Source: Doris montereyensis (lineage: Eukaryota; Mollusca; Gastropoda; Nudibranchia; Dorididae). From it: DNA of 64,000 nucleotides. Below, in pieces: positions 11,150-24,500 of this stretch; positions within the stretch are counted from its first letter, which is position 1, and the number at the start of each line of letters is the position of its first letter. The DNA is taken from the NCBI GenBank assembly GCA_037039925.1, contig JAXRKP010000618.1, forward strand, positions 101,001-165,000. The letters are read 5' to 3'. The notes beneath the pieces were generated by a model. The model had not been told where the DNA came from. It saw only the letters and a program-made list of their open reading frames with translations, and did no database searches. The position numbers and the translations under genes are program-made.

Positions 11150-11365
11150 CTATGCCAGGTGGCTGAGTTGTTAGGTTGCTGGACTTGGGATCATGAGGTC
11201 CTGGTTCCAATCCTGACAAAGCCAGCCCCAACTTTGTTTTCCTTAGGAACGGCACTTAACACTGATTTTTGCACGAACCAGTAGTAAATGGGTAAAAGCA
11301 CAAGCTTGGGAGTAAAAACCTGTGTTCTAATTGCGTCTTGTCCAGAAGGTAATTATAATCACCTG
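11150..11365 (+). mobile_element. SINE family A
   Basis: tRNA-like head: GGTGGCTGAGTTGTTAGG (A-box-like), GATCATGAGGTCCTGGTTCC (B-box-like). The body has GTTTTCCTTAGGAACGGCAC, AATGGGTAAAAGCAC, AGCTTGGGAGTAAAAACCTG and AATTATAATCACCTGTTC. This is the most abundant SINE here. Confidence 0.85.
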
Positions 11366-11389
11366 TTCAGCATCACGCTACAGAAACCA

Positions 11390-11815
<426 letters not shown>

Positions 11816-11964
11816 GGGAGTCACAGAGAGATAGAGATATAGACCTCCTCTAGACCAAATTAATGACAACTCCCAACGGAATTTTTAGTAAACGTACGCA
11901 AGGCCCTCTATGCAGAAATGCATTACCGTTTAAGTCCAATGACTTAACAAAATACATATTTATA

Positions 11965-12415
11965 TATATGGCAGTATTGGCAGTTTCATAAAATGGTCCA
12001 TCCTCATTTCCTTCTTTGGTCAAAATTTAATGTTATATTTCTCACAAGTGTTATATACACCATGTTAAAGCTTAGAAACTGAGGATTCCAGATATATGAC
12101 TTTAAGAGATAGCAAAGCACTTTGAGGCAAGTAAATTAATTTAAGTCATGTTTTTCAGTCAAGGGGCTTAACTGTCAAAATCCTTGGTCGCCTGCCAGTG
12201 ATGCAATATTACGTGGCACTGCCCGGGTCCGTCAACCGAGGTTTCCTGGCGTTTATTTAGTGACACATGGTTGGGCATCTGGTTTGGAGAGTTACTTAGT
12301 TCTCAATAAGATGCGAAGCAAGGGTTTGTGTTTAGCGACACCCCAGGCATGAAGTCCATGGCCGGTGCCTTACCGTTGATGACTCGCGCACTTCGGATCT
12401 TGTATTTCTTTGATA
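11965..12415 (+). repeat. Dispersed repeat R1, copy 1
   Basis: Shares blocks with 17222-17670 (inverted) and 48895-49280: AAATGGTCCATCCTCATTTC, AAGCTTAGAAACTGAGGAT, TTTTCAGTCAAGGGGCTTAA, GCGTTTATTTAGTGACAC, GGCATCTGGTTTGGAGAG. About 450 bp, no coding capacity, with a GC-richer conserved 3' half. Class unknown. Confidence 0.75.
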
Positions 12416-12499
12416 TTGTAAAGCGCCTAGAGCATCTCGATGTATGGGCGCTATAGTAGAAATCTCCATACTATTATTATTATTATTATTATTATTATC

Positions 12500-13400
12500 A
12501 CCCCACCATTTCTCCATTCACTGCTACTGTCACATTCATTAGCACAAACATGAATTTTAAACAGTACAGCTTCAATGACAGTATCCCTCGTTTTAGATCA
12601 CACAGAGTTACACTAGTTGCAGAAATGGGTGATTACTTGTTAAAAAACTTAAAAAAACCTCGATAACAGCAATCTGCAATAATGGGGATTCTAAATTAGC
12701 TGAAAATAATAGGCTAATAGGCAAGGGGAAAAACACAACAAAAAGCAATCTAACATCCATGCACGTAAATTGTCCCACACACGGTTGATAATACTATAAT
12801 TCTTTTTTCTTTAAAAATTTGACATAATCCTTACCGATGTGAACCACAAGTTTCAAATTAAATAAAACGACGTATTTATGTTTATTTTCACTGTGAGTGC
12901 CATTCATCCAGTCTCCATTTTTTTCAAGGTGTCACTTAAAAAAGTGTGCTATTTGTCAGAATAAGGTATGAAAAGAAATGTATAGAAGACTGCTCTATAT
13001 CAATGCTTTATCCAGAATTTAGAAAGTAAATATTTCTTTTATACTTTATTGAGACAATAAAACTCAACACAATACCTGTAGTTCTGAGAAAAGGGACGCA
13101 AGACTAGTTTTGTTCCATAAAGGTCATTTATGCTCAGTGCACGGTAACGTTTTTTATGTTCAAAATGGCTGCTTCCATCCAGCTCCAATTACAAAAAAGA
13201 TAATAGTTAGATATATATGAAGGCTCTGCAACAACTTGCTAACGTTGGAACCCAGTAAAATATTACGGCATTTTAATCTTTATTTTTGTAATACAAAGAA
13301 ATAATTTTTTAAATGCACTGTAGCTGAATATTATTACAATCTAGGCTGTCGTTATTTACCAGGGGCAAATAATGGAATATCGTTATTTGCAGGGGGGGGG
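12500..13400. other. Intergenic AT-rich stretch
   Basis: Nothing beyond a short (TTA)n at 12475-12500 and scattered A/T runs. No gene or repeat that I can name. Confidence 0.4.
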
Positions 13401-13404
13401 CAAT

Positions 13405-14340
13405 AAACAAAAAATGTTACATCTTCCTCCCATCTTCGCCTTGGTCTTCCCCTACCTCTTCTGCCCTGAAGAGTATAACTTTTTTCCAGTGTATCATGTG
13501 GTTTCAAGTGACCAACATTTTTCAGTTTGTTTATTTTGAAAGTATCTAGATCTAGATCTATCACTATCAGGTTGCATTTTCTTAAGTCTAATCTTGCTAG
13601 AACATGTCTTTTTTGTTTTAGTTGTCTAGGAATAGGATTAAGGATATTCTGAGGACTTTTCTATAGCATTTCATTTCAAAAGCCTGCAGTTTTTTCTCTT
13701 GCTTATTTAAAGTCCATGATTCGCATCCATATCATATACAGCACAGTTGGAAACATGCACATTCTGAAGAATTCTCATTTTTCTAGCAATATCTTGTCCT
13801 CTCTACAAATCCAATTTGTTTAGTTTTTGTGATACAATTGCTATTCTTCTTTTCATTTCTGGCAATATATTTCCATTTGCGTCGATCCTAGAACCCAAAT
13901 ATTCAAACTGATCAACATTTTCGATTCTTTCTCCATTTATACTGATTTTGCTTTCCTTTTGACATTTATCGTTGTCCATTATTTTTGTTTTTCTTTATAT
14001 TTAATTGCAGGCCCTTCTTTTTGCTTAATTCTTTGGTTGCTGTTATGAGATTTTTTTAAACCTTCAGTTGTATGTATCATCCACAAATCTTACATCTTTT
14101 ATCTGATGTCATGAGTGTTTATTTGATCTTCATACACAGCTCTCATTATATCTTTTGTATAAAGATTGAAAAGATTAGACAATCAATGTGCATAAATGCA
14201 CGCATAAAACTTTTGTATTAAAGTTCTAAATCTAAGGTTGAAAATATGGTCTCTTGTTCCTCTGTCCTTTCTAAATCCTGCCTGAACTTTATTTCTGTAT
14301 GTAATTACATATTTTATATGTTGGTTTAATTAATGAGGTC
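13405..14340 (-). mobile_element. Second LINE lineage, decayed RT fragment
   Basis: Read on the minus strand from 14340 down: a GFRKDRGTRDHIF-like segment, NLFNLYTKDIM, then a region with FEYLGSRIDANG and EMKRRIAI, and finally GRRGRGRPRRRWEEDV near 13420-13460. These are conserved landmarks of the palm, thumb and C-terminus of RTE-like LINEs, but the sequence differs from copies A-F, so it is a separate lineage. Many stops and frameshifts make it old. Confidence 0.78.
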
Positions 14341-14799
14341 GCTAAAGAGAAAAAGGAACATCCATAAGAAACAAAAACTATACCTTCCGAGAGATTCAAA
14401 ATAAAGCAAGAACACAACAGAATAAAGAATGAGAAAAAGAAGAGGAAACCGGTGTCATTTTTTTACACAACCACGTGCAACCAAGCAAAACCACACGTAC
14501 CCACGCCAAACCATGCGCAACCACATAAGCCAAATAGTGCAACCACGTTTAAGCGCTATTTTGTTTCCGAATTTAGTGAACAGTGCTAACTATTTTGCTG
14601 TCTTGCCAGGCGATTGGGAATAATGCTAAATCTATTGTTGTTAAAAGTTTGTAGACGTAATTCCTTGCCTTCCCCTGTTCTTTTTTTTTTTCCACCAATA
14701 TTTTTCCAAATTTATATATTAAATTTATATTATAATTATTATTATATCTTTGATTTTTTTAAAGAGAATCGGTATTATAATAGTATAAGATCTAATATG

Positions 14800-14990
14800 T
14801 TTCCATTTACATTATGACAATGTTATTAAACCGTAAACTTTAATCAAAGATCAACACATACTTGTTTCCGTTTTTACGACTATGACAATGTTATTAAACT
14901 TTAATCAAACATCAACACATAACTTGTTTCCGTTTACATTATTACAATGTTATTAAACTTTAATCAAAGATCAACACACAACTTGTAAGT
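14800..14990. repeat. Tandem repeat, about 63 bp x 3
   Basis: Three imperfect copies of TTTCCGTTTACATTATGACA followed by ATGTTATTAAACTTTAATCA and CAAAGATCAACACATA. It lies in the AT-rich region upstream of TRNAU1AP. Confidence 0.8.
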
Positions 14991-15561
14991 TCTATTATTC
15001 GTATAAAGCATAAGAATCTAGGTTATAGATCTGATCTATGCTTAACCAATAACTAACTAGAAGATCTAGAAACTACTTAAATATATAATAATATGCAAAA
15101 ATTTGAACATGATGAAACGGTGTAATATAAAAAAAAGATATATATTTTAAAAAATCAATACCCATATGAAGTAAATTTGAATAAAGTACACTATTTGTTG
15201 TACATGAGTACAGTATTATATAATAATAAAAAGTTAATGACATTGATTCTACTCTATTGCTTGTCTGTTAATGCAATGTAAAGATACAATTTCAATTTTA
15301 TTTTATAATCATTTGTTTTATCTGTAAATCAATCAACTTTGAATTTAAGACAGAAGACACTCTTTTGGTCAAAGTTAAGTCAATTAAAGAAACACTGACT
15401 AGCTTGCACTGTGCTGTTATTAGTCTACATATTTACATACGCTATATAAATATATATATATATGTATATTTTTATTATTGACAGCGTACCTCAGTCTATG
15501 TGATTCATTCAGTGACTAGTGAAGTGTAAATAGAAAGAAAGCAAGACTACAAAACAAAAAC
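14991..15561 (+). promoter_or_regulatory. TRNAU1AP: Proximal upstream region / 5' UTR of TRNAU1AP
   Basis: AT-rich sequence immediately before the start codon, with TATATATATATATGTATA near 15448-15468 and CAGTCTATGTGATTCATTCA near 15490. The transcription start cannot be placed from sequence alone. The last bases before the ATG (AAACAAAAAC) give an A at -3. Confidence 0.3.
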
Positions 15562-15594
15562 ATGGCTGGAAATACAGCTTTGTGGATGGGTGAT
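15562..15594 (+). CDS. TRNAU1AP: TRNAU1AP exon 1
   Basis: Eleven codons, MAGNTALWMGD, containing most of RNP2 of RRM1, phase 0, donor GTAAGT. It is too short to be found as an ORF. The match to the vertebrate start (a short peptide then LWMGDL) fixes the initiator. Confidence 0.92.
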
Positions 15595-18500
15595 GTAAGT
15601 TATTAGTTTTATACACAGATTGTGGGAGTTGGGAGAACAATTTTTGTATGGCAAGTTTCACAAAAATGGGACCCAATTATAACTTGAACTCTTCAATTAA
15701 TCTTTCTTAAATTCTAATTGATGAATCTTCTTAACATTTCGTCCATGTATAGCTTTGACATTGCAGGTATAAAAAACATAATATTGTGAAATTTGCTTTC
15801 AATTTGTGTGTTTTGTGAATATTTTTTGGGTACGAACGTCAGCAATTGAGACTGCTGGCATTTCCCTTTTCACTTTAAGGTAGATAAGGTCAACGACATT
15901 ATATTCTGTTTTCTTTAATTCCATGTGAAAATTTTGCGAGTTCTAATTTTTTAAAAATCTTTGCAGTGATCACGTGAGGCAGGTTTCAGATTTTCGTTAT
16001 TATGTAACATTATAACAACTGTGGTCTACAAATGAACACACAGTAAGAGCTGAAAAAAACTGTTGAAAAATACGTAGAAGCGCCGTTTTTATCTGGAGTG
16101 AAAGAAAACGTATTCCTACCACCATATATCCTGTAAAGACACGAAAAAAATCATAGGTAACTCTAAATGAGAGTGAGAATACTATGAGACTATTATCAGT
16201 CTGCAAAACCTTATGGTCGGACAAAATTTTTTATATCTGGGATCTAATAACGGTAATATCGCGTCTGAGCTATTTTTTCATAGTTCATCTTGTGTAAGAC
16301 TATTGAGAAATCATGAAATTTTTGTATTTAAATTGTCCGGTCGGCTTTGCGGAATATATTGTCTTTGGATGGGACTTACGGCCACCGCTGATGTCCGCAC
16401 AAAAATGTAGACGATGACCGGCCATCAGAAAGGAGACTGTGATCAGGTTAGATTCGGAGACCGTTCAGATTAGATTCAGTTGCATTAGCAAAACCTGCTT
16501 TGGCTTATCGTGAGTGAAACTTATGTAAAGAAGTCCGGCAATCAATAGGCTTTCATAATTTATTACTTTCTACTAAATAAAGACAAGATAATTGGCAATG
16601 TGGGAGGTTTAGAAGTCCATTACAATGATAATGACTTTACGTCTCCACTATGCACAGTCTTCTTTGCATAACAATACAATATTACTAAAAACGCATTTAA
16701 ATGAGAGAGAAAATACTACTAATAGCACAGGTTCAAGTAGAATTCAAGATTTATCAGCGACCGCTCCCATCCCGTCCCGTATTCCGCGAAGCAATTATCG
16801 ATCGATAAAGACACAAGTTTGTGCTAGTCTAGTCGGGCGCTCTATGTGACTAGATAGTTGGAGATGGGGGGGGGGGGGGTGATGGTGGGGGGGCACGTAC
16901 GGGGGAAAAGAACCATTGTCGTCAAAAGTGCTTTCTTTTCAGTGAGGGTTTTGTTGCTGGTGCATTTCTCTCTCTCTTTCTCTCTCGCTCTCTCTCTCCA
17001 CCTCTCTTTTTCTCTCCCTCCCTCTCTCTCTAGTGGCAAATATCAGCCTATACGTATCGCATCCTCACTCGTTAAATATAAGTCGTGAAGTTTACCGTAC
17101 AGGTTTCAACAGAATGGTACAAACGATAAACCCTAACACGTAATAAGGATAGTATAAAGGTGTACAATCACAGAATTTTACAAAAACGGGGACATAAAAG
17201 CATCAGTTTTCATCCATCCACATGATCTGGAACGCGCGAGTCATCTGATCAGCGGTAAGGCACCAGCCGTGGACTCCACGCCTGAGGTGTCGGGAAAACA
17301 AACACAAACTGCACATCTTATTGAAAACTAGGGAAAAGTGAGGGAACTCTCCAAACCAGATGCCCAAGCGTTACGTCACTAAATAAACGCCAGGGAAACC
17401 TTGGTCGAGGGACCCATGCAGTTCGCGTAACATTATGTCACTGGCATTGGACCTAGAATTTTCACAGTTATGCCCCTTGACTGAAAAACATGACTTTTAA
17501 AAAGCTAATTTACTCTTCTCACAGTCCTTTACTATCTCTTAAAGTCATATATTTGGAATCCTCAGGTTCTAAGCTTTAACATGGTATATAACACTTGTAA
17601 AAAATATAACATGTGTACATTTTGAAAAGAGAGGGAAATAGGGATGGACCATTTTGTGAAACCTGCCATATATTACACCACCTGTCACGATATATCATCT
17701 TTATCTCATTTAAGGTTTAACCCGGCCAAAAACAGCCGCAAACTAGACAGCCAGCTGGGTTTAAAGTAAAAAAGTAAAATTCCTTTAATACTGTTAAGGC
17801 CCATTCAGCTGGAGCTTATCCCGGTTGCAATAGATAGCGTGAAGCGGAACAGTTGATAATAATCACCTCCTGGTCAGGATGCTCGCCTGATGTGGTTTTT
17901 ACTCCAAAGCTAATATCTGTACCCATTTACACCTGGGTAGAGTGGGGAAAATGTGTGTTAAGTGTTTTTCCCAAGTAGCAAATGTCGGACCTAGCCTTGT
18001 TAGGATTCGAACCGTAGACCTCATGATCCCTTGCTCGGCAGCCTAAAGCTGGGCCACCGACATCAGCCGTTCGCTAATTGCTTCCCATTGTTCAAGCCGT
18101 CCAAAACCGGGCCTTCTCTTTCAGTGATCAGATTGGTTCGTGGAGCCTATTTTTTAACCTTATTTTTAAGTACGATTATTTCTTAAAAACTCACTGGTCA
18201 GGTTAAGCCTCTTTCTGACGCTAAAGGTCATGATCTTAATGTAATAGCATCACTTGAGTCGCTATTGTGTGTATTAAGAAAATCACCTTTTGTAATGAGA
18301 TGGGTATTGAGGGCTAACGTAAAAGTTATATAATGGGATTTGAGAAATAACTCTTGATTTCAAACTGATGATATAAGTCGTAAACTGTGATCACCCTCCT
18401 AAATCTGATTTTAGACCTTGGGGTTTTGCCAACGTATGAAAAACTGCCCATGCCCTGATGTGTGCAAGTCAAAGGTCCCATGGCAGATTTAAGGCTTGTG

Positions 18501-21500
18501 TCGGCTAAATAAAGAAATAAAAAATCCTATTACTGCTACTACACTTTTGTATTCGTAGACAGTGCACTTTGAGTTGGGTTTTTTTTTCCAACAGGTTAAA
18601 TTGACAGGTAAAAGCTGCCATGATCATACTACAGTAGAGATATGATTATTTTTTAATACATGTAACAGTTTCTTTCTCTTTATTTTACTTTTAGGTGAGC
18701 CCTGACATGGACGAAAATTTCATCATCAGCGCTTTCGCACAAATGGGAGAGCCGGTTATGAAAGTCAAAATCATGAATAGTGCGAAAACCCCGAACTTGT
18801 AAATATGTCCAACATGATACCCTTAAGTCACATTATTATAAATACCAGTAACTTTTAATGAAAGCAAGTTAGCATATCAAGAAAGTTTATTGGACAGAGA
18901 GATTTTAACATTGTGAATACAACATTGAAAAAACAGACTTTATTTTAGTAGTAGTAAGTCTTTCAGGTTTTATTACTACTTTATGATTTTACTTAGTCCA
19001 GATCTATGTCCTTGACATGTTTCACTGAGAAATCAGGGTTTGGATTGTGCAAATATTGTATTAGCTGTAGCTATTTATACTTTTGAGATCTCAACTGAAT
19101 GTGATTTTAGTATACTGTTGATAGATCTAATGTATAAATCACAGACAGCATCATACCCTACTGCAAATAGATCTATATGAAATTGAAGATGATCGAGGCA
19201 GATGAAGTGTTTTTGGTTGATAAGAACATTAAAGTTTTATAAACAAATCATAAGTTTTCAGTTAAACGATGCAAAAATTAAGTAATTAAATAGTCATCAC
19301 CAAAAACATTTCATCATTCTAATGGTCAAAATGGCATATCTATGGTCATTTGTAACCTTAACGGAACATTTGAGCCTGATAGATTGTGAAATAATGATGC
19401 TAGGTCAGATGGCATTGCATTTGGACTTTTTTGTAAATTTATTTACTCACTTACTGTGGTTCAGGTTGGGCTTGTCTCATCATAAAAAAGATTTATTTGT
19501 TGACTTTTTCTTCCTTTTGTTCAATCTCATTTCGACACTGTCCAGTGGCCACTCGACGAGGTATTGCTTTGTGGAATTTCCAGATTATGACGGTGCGCTG
19601 AGAGCTTTGCAAAGACTGAATGGGACATATATCCCAGAATGCCAGGTGTAAGTAAGCATGTTTGCTTTTTAAAAGATTTGGACAGAGTCTTCCTCTCAGT
19701 AGTTTCAGTCACAAAAACTTTGTTACTTTGTCGCTGGGTTGAAAGCTGTTTTGTTTATATTTGCTGTTCACCTCTATTTGTGTGTAATTATCAAAAGATA
19801 CTATTGATTTTACATTTCAGAGACGATTCAAGTTAAACACATCAAACAAAGACCAGAATACTATGTAAGTAGGATGGCTGGGTTTTTGTTTTTTCAGTCT
19901 CGTAGATTTGTATCTTTTTATTTGTTTTTGTTTTAGTTCAAAAATAGCATAGAAATGTATAAAAGCATCTTACGGCTCACAGAGCTGGACCGTATCCTAG
20001 GTGCTAACTGGTTTCTTGTGCATGAAGGAGAAAGGTGATAATACATTGCCTTCTAGACAGGGCACTACTCTGTCGTAAGTTTAACTCTCCAGCTGATGCT
20101 GGGAAATCGTTTCAAGTGTTTTTTCCAAGGAACAAATGTCAAAAACTAGCAATGCTAGGATTAGAAACCTTTACCTCATAATCCTAGGTGTGGCAGCCTG
20201 GTAGGTTCTACTTCTTTCCTTTCACTCTTTCCCTGTGCTTTTCATCTTGCTATTTCCTCTTAATTCACCCTGAGATCACTGTATGTGATGGATGGGGTAA
20301 TTTGCAAGAAAATTATCTTCTTTCAAAGGAAACCCATGGCATTGTAATTGTTCATATTGGTTTTGGGATCTCCTTTTGTGTCTTCAGGGCTCGTAAGTTC
20401 CTTGAAGGATATCATAGCCCATAGAGCCTCTATTTCCTTACCTCATTACTGTATCCTGGTTTCTATATCGTGAAACTGAACAGGCGATAATAATTACCTC
20501 CTGAACAGGACGTTAGGCTGACACAGGTTTTACTCCCAAGCTAGTGCTTGTATCCATTTGCTTCTAGGTAGAGTGAGGAAAATGCGTTATAAGTGTCTTT
20601 CCCACGGAACACAATATCAGACCTTGCCTTGCTAGGATTCGAACCTGGGACCTTCTGATCCCAGGTCAGCAACGTAATCACTCGGCTACTGATGCCACCC
20701 AAATACAATTATCTAGAATTAAAGTTGTTGAAGGCTCTTTTTCTTTTACCCATTACAAAGATTTGTATTTTTTTGTTTTTGTTTTTTAAAATTATTTTTA
20801 ATTGATTGGAAGTAATGGAAGTTCTATAAATGAGAAACTGAAGGGGTCATTTCAACAGTGTGCCTATGTCCATTTTTGTAAAAATAAGACAGAGAGATAA
20901 TCCTAGGGAATAAAAGGAAATCATGCTTCCTGAAAAGTATGAAAATACATTATGTTTACAGCCGTTTGAAACTTGGAATTCGCAATGTCAACAGTGCCAA
21001 AGTCCATGGTTTTTGGCATTTTCTCTAAATTACGTAATTGTAACTTAGGCACATTATTGAAATTTCTCAGAAATGACCGCCTCAATTTTGATTTATTTAA
21101 TTAATGCAGACCAGACCATTCACTTTACGTGGGAGACTTGTCAAATGATGTTGTAGAGCCAGCGTTGTGTGCATTCTTCCAATTCAGATACCCGTCAGTA
21201 TACTCTGCTAAAGGTTTGTACTTAAAATCCAATGCTCTGCTGTATTCACTTTGTTCATTTTTACAACGCTCCAACATTCAAAAGCCTGAACGAGGAACAG
21301 AAGTTATATACAGATGAAGTAAAGGAAGGCAATAGACAAAATTAATTGTTATTAATTAATGCCATTTCCTTACCTCTTAAATGGTTAAAAAGCTTCAAAC
21401 AGAACACTGAAAATCTGTTTTTTTGCTCTGGACTGTGTTATTATATATCTATATTTCATTTAAATAATTTTTTAAAATGCAGATTTAATACATTCATAGC

Positions 21501-24500
21501 TACCAACAAGTAGTCAAATAAAATATTTAATAATTTTTCTTGGCTTTGGGTCTGAGAGTCTTGAAAAGTATGTGTATGGGGTTAACTGCATTGTTTAGGA
21601 AATAAATCTTATGTTGGCGTCAGAGACTCAAGACATCATTCCGAGTTTGTAAAACCTACCATTGCACCTTGTCAGAATGGCCAACAATTGGCGGATTTCT
21701 TGTTATTTACCTTTAAGGGGGTTGGTTATTTCAAGCTAGGTTATCAATGTTTTCTTGAATATTGTAAGCCATTGTGCAAGTAAGAATTAGTTTGCGCTGT
21801 CAGAGTATCAGAGCCTGTTTTTTGTGTGTGTGAAAAGGTTGGCAGTTATGTATGTTATAATAAAATTATGATTTGATATAACACATACTAGAGAGAGAGG
21901 AAGAGAGAGAGAGAGGGAGAGACAGAGAGAGAGAGTCAGGCAGGGATTAATAATCGCAGAGTTTATATTTTGATTGTTGAGTTTTAAATATAAAATATGC
22001 TTGACTTTTTTGCCATATTGTGACTATAAAATATGCTTGATGTTTTTGCCATATTATGACTGATTGCAGTGATTATGGACGGTTCTGGTAACAGTAGGTG
22101 CTATGGCTTTGTGAGATTTGCCAATGAACAAGAGTACCACAGAGCACTGACGGAAATGCAGAATGCGACGGGGCTTGGGCAGCGGCCTATAAAAGTCAGC
22201 ACAGCAACTGCCAGAAGGTTGGTATCAATCTGGACAGAGACGAAGCGTTTTTTTACACATAAAGTTATATCAAAGGCAATTTTAGCCTTTTACACAATTT
22301 ATAGCCTTTTACACATGAAGTTATATCAAAGACAATTTTAGCCTTTTACGCATGAAGTTATATCAAAGGCAATTTTAGCCTTTTACACATGAAGTTATAT
22401 CAAAGGCAATTTTAGCCTTTTACACATGAAGTTATATCAATTTTAGCCTTTACAATGAAGTTATATCAAAGGCAATTTTAGCTTTTACACATGAAGTTAT
22501 ATCAAAGGCAATTTTAGCCCTTTACACATGAAGTTATATCAAAGGCAATTTTAGCCCTTTACACATGAAGTTATATCAAAGGCAATTTTAGCCCTTACAC
22601 ATGAAGTTATATCAAAGGCAATTTTAGCCCCTCACACAGCTGTTAGAGCGTCTGACTAACACGCAGGAGACCTGAGTTCGATTCCCAGTCCGAGCAAATT
22701 TTTCTGGCCCTCCTGTCAACCCAGCAACGAAAATGGGTAGCTATGTCTATTTGCACTCTGCAAAATTAAAGCGTGTGCTGAGAAAATTCAGGACTCTTCT
22801 CCTGATCCTCCTATGCTCAACTCTAAGTATGGAGCTTACTTTGCTTTCTTTAATACTGGCAATAAAAGCAGTTACTCTCACACATATTATCGGATTATCT
22901 ACACGAAATTGAGCTGTATCACTAGGTCTAGAATATTTAATGTAAATTGTTTAACAATAAATGCTTATCATATGAATTATTCTTTCTTTCTTTCTTTATC
23001 AGTTCCCATTCTATCTTCTGGTGTATGGGTTTAGATGCCCGAAACGATCTTTCTCCAGCCTGCCCTGTCCTCTTTTTTTTTATCACATTTATGGTTCAGT
23101 CGCAAAGGCATCCTCAAAAATGAAGAAAATGAATGTAGGTATGTGAAAGCTCAAACCAGTAAATGTAGCAATGCTTTTTATTGCCAATGATTTAGTTCTG
23201 TTTGGAAAATCAGAAAATAATCTTCATTTGAATATCAACATGATGAACAATGAACTAAATAAAGAGGAATGAGAGTAAATGTAAAGAAAACTAAAACAAA
23301 GGAAGCTAAAACACGAAATCTTAAATTGGGCAGGGAGAATTTAGAACAAGTTCACAGCTACAACTACCTAGGAGTAATGATTAACTCAGAGGAAAAACTA
23401 AGAGAAGAAATCAGCCAGAGAATCAAAAAGTTAAGTGCAATATATAACCATCTAGGAAAGGCATGTTTAGGTAAACAAGAATTATCAACAAAAACCAAAA
23501 TGGCAGTATACAACACAGTTTATTGTCCTACTCTCCTCTATGGCAGTGAAACCTGGACCTTAGACTGTAGGGAATACAGTAGAGTACAAGCAGCTAAAAT
23601 GAAATATTTAAGAAGAGTAGTATGGAAACCTAAAAGAGACAAAATCAGAAACACGACAATAAGAGATCAAACCAAAGCAAAGGGCATAAAAACTAAGATA
23701 GAAATAAATCAATTGAGATGGTTTGGGCATGTAAACAGAATGAATGACAATAGAATAGCTTAATCAATATACAGTGCTAAGGCCCAAGGTAAAAGACCAA
23801 AAGGCAGACCTAGGAGAAAGTGGGAAGAAGATATAAAAGAGGCCTTAAAGCAAAGAAATTTAACTTTCACAGAAGGAAACAGAAAATACCAGGGCAGGGC
23901 AGCCTGGAGAAAGATCATTTCGGGCGTCTAAACCCATATGCTGGAAGGTAGAATGGGAATTGATAAAGAAAGAAAGAAAGATAGCTTTCTTGAAGTCTTT
24001 GTCCAAACTCTTCCCACTGTTCCTGTTTTGCTTTCCTAACTTCCTCTTTGGTGATAGTTCTTTTATTCATGTAATTTATCGTATCCTCTGGTCTCTTGGT
24101 TTGCAAGTATTTCTTCCAGGCATCCCTCTTTTCTTTGATCTTAGTCTTGACATTCTCATTCCACCATGCTGTTCTTTTCCTTTCTCCTTTAATTTGTTTC
24201 CTACCATAGATCTCTTCAGTACAACTGAGGAGTGTTTCTTTATACATTTGCCACTTTTCTTTGTATTGTGCTATCATTCAGATCCATCTGCCTTTCACTG
24301 ATAGATCTTTTTATCCTGGATTAGTATATTTGTTTTACTACTGGTTTATTTAGTTCTTCTATTTTGAGTTAAGTAGCTTTCTTCTCTTTCCTTTTCTGTT
24401 TGTATTCTTTAGTCAGTAATCTCATTTTGGCAATCACGAGGTGATGATCACTTAATATTTCAGCTCCTCTGTTTACTCTTGCATCTAGTGTACTATAAAA

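Noticed and set aside
22640..22700. tRNA gene
   Set aside because: A- and B-box-like words are present but the acceptor stem and anticodon stem do not pair properly; a SINE head is more likely.
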